NCBI GenBank assembly: GCA_016192825.1 | Contig: JACPTK010000024.1 | Span: forward strand, 1 to 64,000 | Length of the DNA stretch: 64,000 bases | Direction of reading: 5' to 3' | DNA from: Betaproteobacteria bacterium | GTDB taxonomy: Bacteria; Pseudomonadota; Gammaproteobacteria; Burkholderiales; SG8-41 | In this document: piece by piece, positions 24,874-33,775 of the stretch | Layout of the letters: each line of letters starts with the position of its first letter | Position numbering within the stretch: position 1 is the stretch's first letter | Notes under the pieces: model-generated | Seen by the model: the letters and a program-made list of their open reading frames with translations, nothing else | Database searches by the model: none | Told to the model about the DNA's origin: nothing | Made by a program: the position numbers and the translations under genes

Positions 24874-26415
24874 ATGAGCCAGCAACGCCCGAACATCCTC
24901 CTGATTACGTCCGATCAGCAGCGCGCCGACTGTACCGGTTTCGAGAACCCCGATCTGCGCACGCCGCACCTCGACCGCCTTGCGCGGGAGGGCACGCGCT
25001 TCTCGGCGTGCATGACCCCCAATCTCGTCTGCCAGCCTTCGCGCGCGTCCATCCTCACCGGCCTGCTGCCGTTGACGCACGGCGTGTGGGACAACGGTGT
25101 CGACCTCGAGCCGCGCATCGGCGAGAGCGGCTTCGCCGGCACGCTCGCCCGCCATGGCTACCGCAGCGCGTTCATCGGCAAGGCGCATTTCGCAACCAAG
25201 GCGACATTTGCGCCGACCGGCACGCCGGAATGCAGCAAGAGCCAGGCGCGGTACGGCCCCGACTGGCACGGCCCGTACATGGGCTTCGAGCACGTCGAGC
25301 TGTGCGTGCTCGGGCACATGCACCGCACGCGGCCGCTGGACCGTCCGCCCATGGGCCATTACGAACGCTGGTTCATCACACGCGGCAGCAACGAGGAAGC
25401 CGTGCAGCTGTGGGCCGCCAGCACGCGCCCGGAAATCGGCGCCGCGCAGACCTGGCATTCGGCGCTGCCGGTGGCGTGGCATACCAGCACGTGGGTCGGC
25501 GACCGCGCGATCGATTTTCTGTCGCATCACGAACGCGCGCGGCCGCTGGCGATGTGGGTCTCGTTTCCCGACCCCCACCACCCGTTCGACTGCCCCGGGC
25601 CCTGGAACCTGATGTACGACCCGAAGAGCGTGCGCTTGCCGCGGCACCGCAGGCCCGACCTGGAGCGCCGGCCGTGGTGGCACAAGGCCTCGATCGAGAG
25701 CACGCCGCAACTGAAGGACCCGGCGATGCTCAAGTTCCGGGCGGAGGGCTCGCGCGTGCCGCCGCAGACCGACGCGCAGCTCGCGGAGATGACCGCGAAC
25801 TACTACGGCATGATCTCGCTGATCGATCACAACGTCGGGCGCATCCTCGGCGCGCTGGACGACCTCGGGCTGGCGGACGACACGCTGGTCGTCTACAGCA
25901 CCGACCACGGCGATATGCTCGGGAACCACGGCCTCTACCTGAAGGGTCCGACGCCGTACGAGGACCTGATGCGGGTGACGATGATCGCGCGCGGGCCCGG
26001 CGTTGCGCGCAACCGGGTGGTGGACGCGCCGGTGTCCACGCTTGACCTCGCCGCAACGTTCTACGATGCTGCCGGCGTCTCGCCGCCGCACGCGCTTCAG
26101 GGCCGCAGCCTCGCGCGGCTGCTGGCCGGCGAGCCGGAGAGCCGGGACGTCGCCTACAGCGAGTGGCATGTCCACCCGTCGCGCTGCGGCGTCGGACTGC
26201 AGCTGCGCACGGTGCGTACCCGGACGCACAAGTGCACCTTCGAGCTGGGATCCGGCGCTGGCGAACTCTACGACCTGCGCAACGATCCGGGCGAAATGGA
26301 CAACCGGTTCGACGACCCGGGTTGCGCGACAGTTCGGAAGGAGCTCGAGGATCTGATGCGGGCGCGGCCCGGGGAAATCCGCAAGGTTCTGCCCGAACCG
26401 ATCGGCATGGCGTAG
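24874..26415 (+). CDS. Sulfatase/phosphonate hydrolase-type enzyme of the alkaline phosphatase superfamily
   Basis: A 513-aa protein from ATG 24874. The metal-binding N-terminus NILLITSDQQRADC is followed by the formylglycine motif C53-Q-P-S-R57 (LVCQPSRASILTG), where Cys is normally oxidised by a maturase. The second metal motif TLVVYSTDHGDMLGNHG and the C-terminal ELYDLRNDPGEMDN are present. No signal peptide is seen, so it probably acts in the cytoplasm. The Bug gene 53 bases downstream may supply the substrate. Exact substrate (sulfate, phosphonate or phosphate ester) cannot be read from sequence. Confidence 0.92.
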   Translation: MSQQRPNILLITSDQQRADCTGFENPDLRTPHLDRLAREGTRFSACMTPNLVCQPSRASILTGLLPLTHGVWDNGVDLEPRIGESGFAGTLARHGYRSAFIGKAHFATKATFAPTGTPECSKSQARYGPDWHGPYMGFEHVELCVLGHMHRTRPLDRPPMGHYERWFITRGSNEEAVQLWAASTRPEIGAAQTWHSALPVAWHTSTWVGDRAIDFLSHHERARPLAMWVSFPDPHHPFDCPGPWNLMYDPKSVRLPRHRRPDLERRPWWHKASIESTPQLKDPAMLKFRAEGSRVPPQTDAQLAEMTANYYGMISLIDHNVGRILGALDDLGLADDTLVVYSTDHGDMLGNHGLYLKGPTPYEDLMRVTMIARGPGVARNRVVDAPVSTLDLAATFYDAAGVSPPHALQGRSLARLLAGEPESRDVAYSEWHVHPSRCGVGLQLRTVRTRTHKCTFELGSGAGELYDLRNDPGEMDNRFDDPGCATVRKELEDLMRARPGEIRKVLPEPIGMA

Positions 26416-26468
26416 AGTGATGCCGGGCCGGCGGGAGCCCGCAACATTCATCGGGAGGAGGAAGCGCA

Positions 26469-27422
26469 ATGCGACGACTGATCTGCGGCGCACTGATCCT
26501 GGGATTCTGTTCGGCTGTGTTCGCGCAGCCTTGGCCGAACCGGCCCGTGCGGGTGCTGGTCGGGTTCGCGCCCGGCGGGACGACCGATGTGTCCGCCCGG
26601 CTGACCGGCGACCTCGTCGCGAAGGAGATCGGCCAGACGGTGATCATCGAGAACCGCCCGGGCGGTGCCGGCAGCATCGCCATCGAGGCGCTGCTCCGCG
26701 GCCCGCGCGACGGGCACACGATCGTCATCGGCTCCGATTCCTCGTTCTACCAGCCCGTGCTGAACCCGTCGCTCGCCTATCGCACCGACAAGGACCTGCG
26801 CCCGATCACCATCCTCACCAACCAGCCGATCGTGATTGCGGTGCATCCCGCGCCGGGCTGGAAGTCCATCGCCGACCTGCTCAAGGCGGCGAAAGCGCGT
26901 CCGGGCCAGATCGCCTACGGCCTGTCCTCGGCCACCGGCACCCAGGCCGTCGCCGCCGGTGTCTTCTTCAAGGGCGCGGGCGTGCGCATGATCGGCGTCC
27001 CCTACAAGGGCGGCGGCCAGGCCGTCGTCGACCTGGTCAGCGGGCAGGTGCCGGTCGCCGTGCTGGGGGCCGCGCCGCTGGTGCCGCAGCTCAAGGCGGG
27101 GCGGGTGAAGTTGCTGGCTGTCACTTCGAGGCAGCGCGCCAAGGCGCTGCCCGACGTGCCGACCCTGGCGGAACTCGGGTTCCCGTTCATGGACATCGCG
27201 CAGTGGTTCGGCGCGGTCGCGCCCGCGGGCACGCCGAACGACGTCATCGCCCGCCTGTCCGCGGCGTTCAACAAGGCGCTCGCCGATCCGAAAACGGCGC
27301 AGCGGCTGTTCGACGCCGGGCTCGAGGCCGTCGGCGGCACGCCCGAGGAAATGCGCCGGCGCATGGACGCCGAAATGCGGATCTGGGCGAAAGCCGCGAG
27401 CGAGGCCGGGCTCGGAAAATAA
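26469..27422 (+). CDS. Bug/TctC-family substrate-binding protein
   Basis: A 317-aa exported receptor with signal peptide (cleavage near SAVFAQ), strong GGGAGGAGG site and the motifs VRVLVGFAPGGTTDVSARL, VIIENRPGGAGS, RDGHTIVIG, YRTDKDLRPITIL, GVPYKGGGQAVVDLVSGQ and LPDVPTLAELGFPF. It follows the sulfatase on the same strand by 53 bases, so co-transcription and uptake of the sulfatase substrate are plausible (inference). Confidence 0.93.
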   Translation: MRRLICGALILGFCSAVFAQPWPNRPVRVLVGFAPGGTTDVSARLTGDLVAKEIGQTVIIENRPGGAGSIAIEALLRGPRDGHTIVIGSDSSFYQPVLNPSLAYRTDKDLRPITILTNQPIVIAVHPAPGWKSIADLLKAAKARPGQIAYGLSSATGTQAVAAGVFFKGAGVRMIGVPYKGGGQAVVDLVSGQVPVAVLGAAPLVPQLKAGRVKLLAVTSRQRAKALPDVPTLAELGFPFMDIAQWFGAVAPAGTPNDVIARLSAAFNKALADPKTAQRLFDAGLEAVGGTPEEMRRRMDAEMRIWAKAASEAGLGK

Positions 27423-27435
27423 TTAGCCAACATGG

Positions 27436-27546
27436 CGCGGGGCCGCCCAGCGCAACGCATTGATCGGGCAAGACTAAGATGCTGGGCCAGCGCGTTTCGA
27501 GGGCTTAGAGTGCTTCTTTTGGTGTGGAAAATAGCCTTCTAAGCTG
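27436..27546 (+). repeat. Repeat A copy 5, between convergent genes
   Basis: Carries CAGCGCAACGCATTGATCG and the stem GCTTAGA (27503-27509)/TCTAAGC (27538-27544). This is the only long copy not upstream of a start codon; it separates the ends of two convergent Bug genes. Confidence 0.75.
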
Positions 27547-27577
27547 AGGAAGTTTGTTCCAGACCCGGGCCGAAGTT

Positions 27578-28531
27578 CTACTGATCTCCGATGCCGGCCT
27601 TCTTGATGATCCTGGACCACTTGGTGATCTCGGATTTCAGCATGGCTGCGAAATCCTCCGGCGAGCTCGCCACGATCTCCATGCCGGCATCGAAAAACTT
27701 CACCTTTACGCCGGGCGCATTCAGCACCCGCGCAACCTCCTGGTTGAGTCGCGCGATGATTGCGGCAGGCGTTTTTGCCGGGGCAAACAGACCGAAGTAG
27801 GCGGAGGATTCGTATCCCGGAACACCGGATGCAGCGACGGTCGGCAAGCCGGGAAAGAGGGCCGACGGGCCCGTGCCCGTCACCGCCAAGGCGCGCAGCT
27901 TGCCGCTCTTGATCAGCGCCGTCACGGCGCCGGGCGAGAGAAACATGACTTGCACCTGGCCGCTTACGACGTCCGTGATTCCCATCGAGACACCCTTGTA
28001 GTTGACCCGCACGATCTTGACGCCGGCCATCACGGTAAAGAGCTCCGCCGCCAAATGGGTCGAGGACCCCAGAGCCGAGGCCGCGTAGTTCATCTCGCCG
28101 GGCCGCGCTTTGGCCAGCGCAATCAGCTCGCGAACGGAATTGACGGGCAGGGTCGGCGTGACCACGAGGACGTTGGGCGATCGGACCGTGAGCATGACCG
28201 GAGAAAAGTCCTTGATGGCATCCCAGCGTACCGGCCGGAGGAGCGGCGAAATCCAGACCGTATTGCCGTAGAGAAGCAGGGTATAGCCGTCGGGCGGAGC
28301 CTTCGCTACATACTCCGGTGCGATGGATGCCCGGTTCTCGATGATCACCGGTTGATGAATCGCGGCGGTCAGTCCCTGGGCGATGAGGCGCGACGCGAAG
28401 TCGCCGGCGCCCCCCGCCTGCGACGTGGCGATGTTGATGCGCTTGCCGGGAAAGTTCTGGCCCCAGGCCGAATGCGCGCACGCCAGGATCAATGCGGTCG
28501 TGAGGGTCGAAACGAGGCGTCGAGTTGTCAT
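27578..28531 (-). CDS. Bug/TctC-family substrate-binding protein
   Basis: A 317-aa exported receptor with a signal peptide ending near AHSAWGQ. Motifs: INIATSQAGGAGDFASRLI in place of the usual PPGG loop, VIIENRASIAPEYVA, PPDGYTLLLYG, IKDFSPVML, NYAASALGSSTHLAAELF, RVNYKGVSMGITDVVSGQ and FPGLPTVAASGVPGYES. The N-terminal loop differs from the other receptors, suggesting another ligand. It is convergent with the 26469 gene, and divergent from the DapA-like gene across 123 bases. Confidence 0.92.
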   Translation of the reverse strand: MTTRRLVSTLTTALILACAHSAWGQNFPGKRINIATSQAGGAGDFASRLIAQGLTAAIHQPVIIENRASIAPEYVAKAPPDGYTLLLYGNTVWISPLLRPVRWDAIKDFSPVMLTVRSPNVLVVTPTLPVNSVRELIALAKARPGEMNYAASALGSSTHLAAELFTVMAGVKIVRVNYKGVSMGITDVVSGQVQVMFLSPGAVTALIKSGKLRALAVTGTGPSALFPGLPTVAASGVPGYESSAYFGLFAPAKTPAAIIARLNQEVARVLNAPGVKVKFFDAGMEIVASSPEDFAAMLKSEITKWSRIIKKAGIGDQ

Positions 28532-28654
28532 ATTGAGTCCGGTCGAGTAACTTTCAGGCGGCGCGGTCGGTGAAGTTCACACTACGAACGCCAGCGACAT
28601 ACCGAATCGCGATGATACCGCATCGAGTCGAATGATCAGATTCAGGAGCCTTGA

Positions 28655-29623
28655 ATGAGCAAGCAATACAGTGCCATCGTCCACAGTCTCACGCCGTTCA
28701 ACGAAAAATACGAGCTGGACGAGAACGCACTGCGCCTGCATCTGCGCCGGCTGTGTGCGGCGGGCGTGTCGGTGTACCTCGGCGCGGCCGGCGCGTCCGA
28801 GGGCTACACGCTGACGCGGGATGAGCGCAATCGGGTGCTTGCCGTGGCTGTCGAGGAGCTCAAGGGCAAGGTCCCGGTGCGGGCTGCGGGTGTCGAGCCG
28901 CGCGACGCTGCTGAAATGTCGGCGTACCTGCGCGATGCGGAGGCCATCAAGGTGGACGCTGCCCAGATCTATTCGCTCGACATGGGACACGGGCTGATAC
29001 CGAGCCGCAGGGAGCTGGAGGGGTACTTTCGCGCCGCGATCGAGGCGACGTCGTTACCCGTCATTATCTCGAACCAGAAGAAAGTGGGGTATGCATTGCC
29101 GCTCGATCTGGTCGAGCAGCTCGCCGCGCGCTATTCGAATTTCGTCGGTTTTGCGTACGACGTCAATGACGCGTTCTACATGATCGAGCTGCTGCAGCGC
29201 CTGGGCGGCAGACTCGAGATCCATTGTTCAGGAACGGAGAATGCCCTGTTCACGTTGGGCATGGGCGGAAACGGCTACCAGGGCATGGAAGGCAATATCG
29301 CCCCCAAGCTGGCCGCAACGGTCGTTTCCGCGTTCGTTGCCAAGGACATGGATCTCATGCACGAGTCGTTTCGGAAGCTCATGCAGTTGCGCGCGATACT
29401 GCGTGGCCCCGTCCGCAGCAACCAGCGCGCCGCGAAAGCGCTGCTGAATGCATATGAATTGAGCGGAGGAATCGTCCGCCCGCCGCGCCTGCCTGTCAGT
29501 CCGGAGGAGCTGGATGACGTGATCAAGGCGGTTCAGTTATTGGAAATTCCGGAGATGGCGAGCTGGCAGTTGCGGAAAACCCCGGGAACGTCAAACCCGG
29601 GTCGGACCAGCGCAACCCATTGA
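28655..29623 (+). CDS. Dihydrodipicolinate synthase/N-acetylneuraminate lyase-family protein lacking the usual lysine
   Basis: A 322-aa TIM-barrel protein of the DapA family: HSLTPFNEKYELDENALRLH, the GAAGASEGYTLTRDER loop (family G(T/S)TGE) and LPVIISNQKKVGYALPLD. The strand that normally carries the Schiff-base lysine (GIKEATGD) reads NFVGFAYDVND, with no lysine. The enzyme may use another residue, such as the KK in ISNQKK, or not be a class I aldolase. The last nine residues (NPGRTSATH) and stop come from repeat A, so the natural C-terminus was altered. Confidence 0.87.
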   Translation: MSKQYSAIVHSLTPFNEKYELDENALRLHLRRLCAAGVSVYLGAAGASEGYTLTRDERNRVLAVAVEELKGKVPVRAAGVEPRDAAEMSAYLRDAEAIKVDAAQIYSLDMGHGLIPSRRELEGYFRAAIEATSLPVIISNQKKVGYALPLDLVEQLAARYSNFVGFAYDVNDAFYMIELLQRLGGRLEIHCSGTENALFTLGMGGNGYQGMEGNIAPKLAATVVSAFVAKDMDLMHESFRKLMQLRAILRGPVRSNQRAAKALLNAYELSGGIVRPPRLPVSPEELDDVIKAVQLLEIPEMASWQLRKTPGTSNPGRTSATH

Positions 29624-29710
29624 TCGAGCGAAAAATCGTTGCGAAAGTGGCGCGTTTCCAGGGCTTAGAGGCTCATTTTTGATGCGGAAAGCGGCACTCT
29701 AAGCCGGGCC
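29599..29710 (+). repeat. Repeat A copy 6
   Basis: Starts GGGTCGGACCAGCGCAACCC inside the 3' end of the DapA-like gene and supplies its TGA stop (29621-29623). Perfect stem GGCTTAGAG (29662-29670)/CTCTAAGCC (29697-29705). The stem ends 49 bases before ATG 29755. Confidence 0.88.
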
Positions 29711-29754
29711 GGCTCAGCCTGTTCCCCAAGACTGCTCACCATCGGAGGGTTGTC

Positions 29755-30000
29755 ATGACGCTACAAGTGAGGCGGATCGTCACCGGACATGACGCGAACG
29801 GCAAGGCCGTCGTGGCCAGCGACGAGCGGCTGACCACGGTCTCGCGAAGGATCGGCGCGAATATCACGGGCTGCGAGATCTGGTCCACCGACCGGATGCC
29901 GGTGGACGATTCGCCGGAGGCCGACGCCGCGCAACGGGCCGGTTTCGTCAAGCGCTACAATTACCGGAAACCCGGATCGGACAACGCGTCAACGCCGTGA
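29755..30000 (+). pseudogene. Truncated cupin-domain protein (N-terminal part)
   Basis: The 81 codons (MTLQVRRIVTGHDANGKAVV, GANITGCEIWSTDRMPVDDS, AGFVKRYNY) match the beginning of a family of small cupins whose barrel would follow. Here the metal-binding cupin motifs are missing. The end KPGSDNASTP is encoded by CCCGGATCGGACAACGCGTC, a degraded repeat A left end, so an insertion/deletion event at repeat A probably removed the barrel. A ribosome site lies upstream, and it may still be translated. Confidence 0.65.
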
Positions 30001-30015
30001 CGTGAAAGGAGGTCA

Positions 30016-30321
30016 ATGATGCTTTGGGCCATTTCCCGCGTAGCAGGACCCGACTTCGCCGCAAAACGCGAGCAGGGCTTGCAGGCTCACCTCGACTATC
30101 TCCGCAGCCAGAAAAAGATCCTGGTGGTCTCGGGCGCGACGCTGACCGACGATGGCAGGGACGTCACCGGCAGCCTGTTGATCGTCAACGTGGGGAGCCG
30201 CGCCGAAGCCAGGGCCTTCGTGGACGGCGACCCGTTCCAGAAGGCGGGCCTGTTCACGAACGTTACGATTACGCGCATGCGCAAGGGACAGTGGAATCCC
30301 CAGGCCGCCGAGGGCGCCTGA
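30016..30321 (+). CDS. YciI-family protein
   Basis: A 101-aa protein of the YciI fold: FAAKREQGLQAHLDYLRSQK, ILVVSGATLTDDGRDVTGSL and ARAFVDGDPFQKAGLFTNV with the family D-P-F motif. AAAGGAGG precedes ATG 30016. YciI proteins are small, often uncharacterised enzymes related to dehalogenase and muconolactone-isomerase folds. It follows the truncated cupin by 15 bases and was probably part of the same operon. Confidence 0.9.
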   Translation: MMLWAISRVAGPDFAAKREQGLQAHLDYLRSQKKILVVSGATLTDDGRDVTGSLLIVNVGSRAEARAFVDGDPFQKAGLFTNVTITRMRKGQWNPQAAEGA

Positions 30322-30450
30322 CAGCGGCGTGGAGAGCTGGCGTCAGGCTGGGAAACCTCAGGGACAAACCCGGAATGCAAGAAACGTGGTCTGCACGCGA
30401 TTTGCCTGAGTTAAGCACTACAACATTCAACCCGGTACGGAAAAAGCCGG

Positions 30451-31491
30451 TCAGGTCAGCGTCGCGGATCCGGCTTCCAGCGCCGCCGTCAGCTCCTTGA
30501 GGTTTTCCCACTGCATCGGGCGGCGGCCGCTCTCGATCTCCTCGAACATTTGCAGTTGCAGCCGGTTGAGCGGCGTCGGTATTCCGTGCCGCTCGCCGCA
30601 CCGGACGATCTCCCCGGTGACGTAATCGATCTCGGACTTCCGCTTGCGCACCACGATGTCGCGCCAGTAGCCGGTCCGCACCTTGGTGTTGTTCTTGGCC
30701 TGGCCCCGCGCGATCTCATCCAGCACAGCGGAGGCCGCCGCGACCCCGGCGGGCGAGGGATCCAAAAATGGGGCCGGATCGAAGTGAGCGAACGGCTCCA
30801 CCCGGACGCCGTCGGCCGCGGCGACCTGGATTGCCTCGCGAACGAGCTGGATGCGGACCGGGTGATACGCCTGGTTGGCGCGGACTTCCAATGCATTGGC
30901 ATCGACCAGGGCAGTGGCCGCGTCTAACGTGCCCTTGCACATCTTGGCCCACACGAAGCCCATGATGTTGGTGCACGTGTGGGCAGGCGTAGAGTGGGCG
31001 AGCAGGCGGCGCACCTCCTCGAGCCGCGGCGTCATGCGCCCGTCCAATTCGCCGACGAAGAGGTTTCCCGTGCGGCCGCGGACGACCAGTCCCGGCCCGT
31101 GATAGTCGGCGGAGAAATCGACCAGGCAGCCGATCGTTCTGTTCACGCCGATGCGTTTTGCGATGTGCGGCTCGTTCACGCCATTCTGCAGCGAGATCAC
31201 GGCCGATTGCGGGCCGAGGTGCGGCTCGATCGCGTCGAGCGCGGCGTTCGTGAATTGCGATTTTACGGCGAGGAAGACGAGGTCGAACGTCCCAATCACC
31301 TCCCCGGGCAGCGCGGCGCGCACCGGGACCCGTTGCTCGCCCGCAGCAGACTTGATGACCAGACCGCTCTCGTTCATCGCCCGCACGTGGTCCGGTACGA
31401 TATCGACGAGCAGCACGTCCTCACTGGCAGCCGCCATGGCCGCGCCCACCACGCCGCCGATCGCCCCACTTCCCCAAACCGCACTTTTCAT
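30451..31491 (-). CDS. Ketopantoate reductase-family (ApbA/PanE) NAD(P)H-dependent dehydrogenase
   Basis: A 346-aa protein with the dinucleotide-binding start AVWGSGAIGGVVGAAMA, the family motif LVFLAVKSQFTNAAL and VISLQNGVNEP, the catalytic-type lysine in GFVWAKMCKGTLDAA and the C-terminal IDYVTGEIVRCGERHGIPTP. In beta-proteobacteria many paralogs reduce other 2-oxoacids in catabolic clusters. It is the last gene of a minus-strand run Bug-Bug-PanE (gaps 47 and 62 bases), suggesting catabolic use rather than pantothenate synthesis (inference). Confidence 0.9.
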   Translation of the reverse strand: MKSAVWGSGAIGGVVGAAMAAASEDVLLVDIVPDHVRAMNESGLVIKSAAGEQRVPVRAALPGEVIGTFDLVFLAVKSQFTNAALDAIEPHLGPQSAVISLQNGVNEPHIAKRIGVNRTIGCLVDFSADYHGPGLVVRGRTGNLFVGELDGRMTPRLEEVRRLLAHSTPAHTCTNIMGFVWAKMCKGTLDAATALVDANALEVRANQAYHPVRIQLVREAIQVAAADGVRVEPFAHFDPAPFLDPSPAGVAAASAVLDEIARGQAKNNTKVRTGYWRDIVVRKRKSEIDYVTGEIVRCGERHGIPTPLNRLQLQMFEEIESGRRPMQWENLKELTAALEAGSATLT

Positions 31492-31553
31492 TCCCGGCCC
31501 CTGACGCGCACCGCGATGGATGCCGTGATCCGTTCAGGATCGACGCGGATCGG

Positions 31554-32516
31554 TTACTCCGGCTTGACGCCCGCGGCCTTCACGACCCGGGCGGCACGCG
31601 CAAGCTCCTCCCGGATGTACTTGGCGAATTGTTCCGGCGTATTGGTCTCCGGATCCGCGCCCCGCGCAATCAGAGCCTGCCTGACTTCCGGTGTGTTGAC
31701 CACCTTGACGATCGCGACGTTGATACGGGTCACGATGTCCCTGGGAGTACCGGCAGGAACCAGCACGCCGATCCAGGACCTCGACTCGAACTTCGGGATT
31801 GTCTCGGCTATCGTCGGCAGGTCCGGCGCCGAGGGATGACGGCGTGGGCTGCTCACGCCAAGTCCGCGCAGATGCCCTGACTTGTGATACCGCAGCCCGC
31901 TTGGGATCGCCGGAAACATCAAATCGATTTGGCCGCCGAGCAAGTCTCCCAAGGCAATGCCCACGCCTTTGTATGGCACGTGCACCATCTGGACGCCGGT
32001 CATCATCTTGAAGAGCTCGCCCGACAAGTGAGCCGCGCTGCCGATTCCGCCCGAGCCGAAATTGAGCTTGTTGGGATGCGCCCTGGCGAGGCCAATCAAC
32101 TCCTTGACCGACTTCGCCGGAACCGCGGGGTGGACCGTCAGAAAGTACGACGACAGATACACGAGGCTGACAGCGGTGAAATCCTTGACGATGTCGTGGG
32201 GCACTTTCTTCATGATGCTGGGATTGACGGTGTTCTGGCCGGTTCCGAACAACCACGTATAGCCGTCGGGCGGAGACTTTGCCACCACGTCGGCGCCTAT
32301 CATCGCGTTCGCGCCGGCACGATTGTCGATCACAATTTGCTGTCCCAGCAGCTCGGTCAGCTTGGGAGCAATAAATCGCGCGACCACGTCCGGCCCGCCG
32401 CCCGGTGCGGTCGGCACCACGATGCGAATCGGGCGATTCGGATAGTTCTGGGCCCAGCTTGGTGCGATCGCAGATGCGAACACAACCACCAGGCAGCACA
32501 TGACCAGCTTCTTCAT
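31554..32516 (-). CDS. Bug/TctC-family substrate-binding protein
   Basis: A 320-aa exported receptor. MKKLVMCCLVVVFASAIAPSWAQ is the signal peptide; ATG 32516 is preferred to the upstream in-frame start at 32606 because of this peptide and a GGAAAG site. Motifs: IRIVVPTAPGGGPDVVARF, IVIDNRAGANAMIG, PPDGYTWLFG, FGSGGIGSAAHLSGELF, VHVPYKGVGIALGD and APDLPTIAETIPKFES. Second gene of the Bug-Bug-PanE run. Confidence 0.93.
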   Translation of the reverse strand: MKKLVMCCLVVVFASAIAPSWAQNYPNRPIRIVVPTAPGGGPDVVARFIAPKLTELLGQQIVIDNRAGANAMIGADVVAKSPPDGYTWLFGTGQNTVNPSIMKKVPHDIVKDFTAVSLVYLSSYFLTVHPAVPAKSVKELIGLARAHPNKLNFGSGGIGSAAHLSGELFKMMTGVQMVHVPYKGVGIALGDLLGGQIDLMFPAIPSGLRYHKSGHLRGLGVSSPRRHPSAPDLPTIAETIPKFESRSWIGVLVPAGTPRDIVTRINVAIVKVVNTPEVRQALIARGADPETNTPEQFAKYIREELARAARVVKAAGVKPE

Positions 32517-32563
32517 CGGGTCTTTCCGGAAACGCCAGTTGAGCGAATCAATTGTGGCGAATG

Positions 32564-33535
32564 TCACTGGCTCAGAATATTCGCCGCTTTGACCAGCTTG
32601 GCCCACTTTCCAATTTCCGCGCGAATGTGCTGATCGAGCTCTTTCGGAGTGCTGCCAATAATTTCAACTCCTTGCGCCGCCATGCGCTGTTTGATCACGG
32701 GCTGGTCGAATACGCTCACAACGGCCTTGTTCAGCTTGTTAATTACGGATCGGGGGGTCGCGGCCGGCGCTAATAGTGCATACCAGGTACCGGTTTCGAC
32801 ACCCGGGAACCCCGCTTCCGTCATTGTTGGCAGATCCGGCAGCACGTTGGAACGCTTCTTGTCGGCAACTGCAAGTGCACGGAGCCTGCCGGCCTTGATG
32901 TGCTGTTCGAAAGCCAGCGGACCGGCAAACATCAGTTGTACGTGGCCACCAATGAGATCGCTGACGCCGGGTCCGGAGCCTTTGTATGGCACATGGGTCA
33001 TGCGAACCCCGGCAACCATGTTGAGAAGCTCACCCGATAGGTGAGGCGAACTGCCGGTGCCGCCGGAGGCAAAGCTTAACGGTTTGGTTTTCGCCAGTTC
33101 CACCAGCTCCTTTACCGACTTGGCGGGCACGGAGGGGTGCACTGCAAGAATGTTGGCCTGTGATACCAGAAGCGACACACCGGCCAAGTCTTTTACGGGA
33201 TCGAACGGGAGGCTCTTCATCAGGCTCGGATTAACCGTGTAGGTGGTGGTGATCAAAAGCAACGTGTAGCCGTCGGGATTTGATCTCGCGGTGATGTTGG
33301 TCCCGATGACGCTGCTTGCCCCCGGGCGGTTGTCAATGATGATCTGTTGGCCGAGCGCGTCACCCAAAGCAGACTGGATGGTGCGTCCCAGATTGTCCGC
33401 GCTTCCTCCCGGCGCGAATGGCATGATCAGCCGGATCGGCTTGCTGGGGAACGTGCTGGTTTGCGCCACCGCCATGCTGGAGACACAAAGACAGGCGATG
33501 AGCGTGAAGGTCTCGAGTGAGCGCGTTTCATTCAT
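32564..33535 (-). CDS. Bug/TctC-family substrate-binding protein
   Basis: A 323-aa exported receptor (signal peptide ending near SSMAVAQ). ATG 33535 is chosen because upstream codons to 33613 are not signal-like. Motifs: IRLIMPFAPGGSADNLGRT, IIIDNRPGASSVIG, NPDGYTLLLI, FASGGTGSSPHLSGELL, THVPYKGSGPGVSDLIGG and LPDLPTMTEAGFPGVE. First gene of a three-gene minus-strand operon, divergent from the alpha/beta hydrolase cluster. It may provide that cluster's substrate (inference). Confidence 0.93.
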   Translation of the reverse strand: MNETRSLETFTLIACLCVSSMAVAQTSTFPSKPIRLIMPFAPGGSADNLGRTIQSALGDALGQQIIIDNRPGASSVIGTNITARSNPDGYTLLLITTTYTVNPSLMKSLPFDPVKDLAGVSLLVSQANILAVHPSVPAKSVKELVELAKTKPLSFASGGTGSSPHLSGELLNMVAGVRMTHVPYKGSGPGVSDLIGGHVQLMFAGPLAFEQHIKAGRLRALAVADKKRSNVLPDLPTMTEAGFPGVETGTWYALLAPAATPRSVINKLNKAVVSVFDQPVIKQRMAAQGVEIIGSTPKELDQHIRAEIGKWAKLVKAANILSQ

Positions 33536-33667
33536 CGGAGTGGGCGTGCACGCTTGCGCGTGTTTCGCTGGTGGAGACCAGGGGATCATAGTGCATAGCC
33601 GTCTGCGCCCCAACCGCTGTCCATATTCTGAAAGGAGCGATTTCCAACCGATGGCGCATGTAGGTAT

Positions 33668-33673
33668 TATAAT
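33668..33673 (+). promoter_or_regulatory. Possible -10 box for the hydrolase cluster
   Basis: TATAAT within TATTATAATTCAATC in the 240-base space between the divergent Bug operon (33535) and the hydrolase gene (33776). The near-palindromic ATTATAAT could serve both directions. No convincing -35 box was found. Confidence 0.35.
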
Positions 33674-33775
33674 TCAATCACGATCCCGTCGGTCGCACCC
33701 GAAGGGATCGAATTCAATTCGAGAGAGCAGCACCGACGCAAACGCCAAGCGGCCGTTTCAGATAGTGGATAAGAA

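Noticed and set aside
24820-26493. 557-aa ORF on the minus strand opposite the sulfatase
   Set aside because: Arg/Ala/Pro-rich shadow frame created by high third-position GC; the plus strand encodes a complete sulfatase with all motifs.
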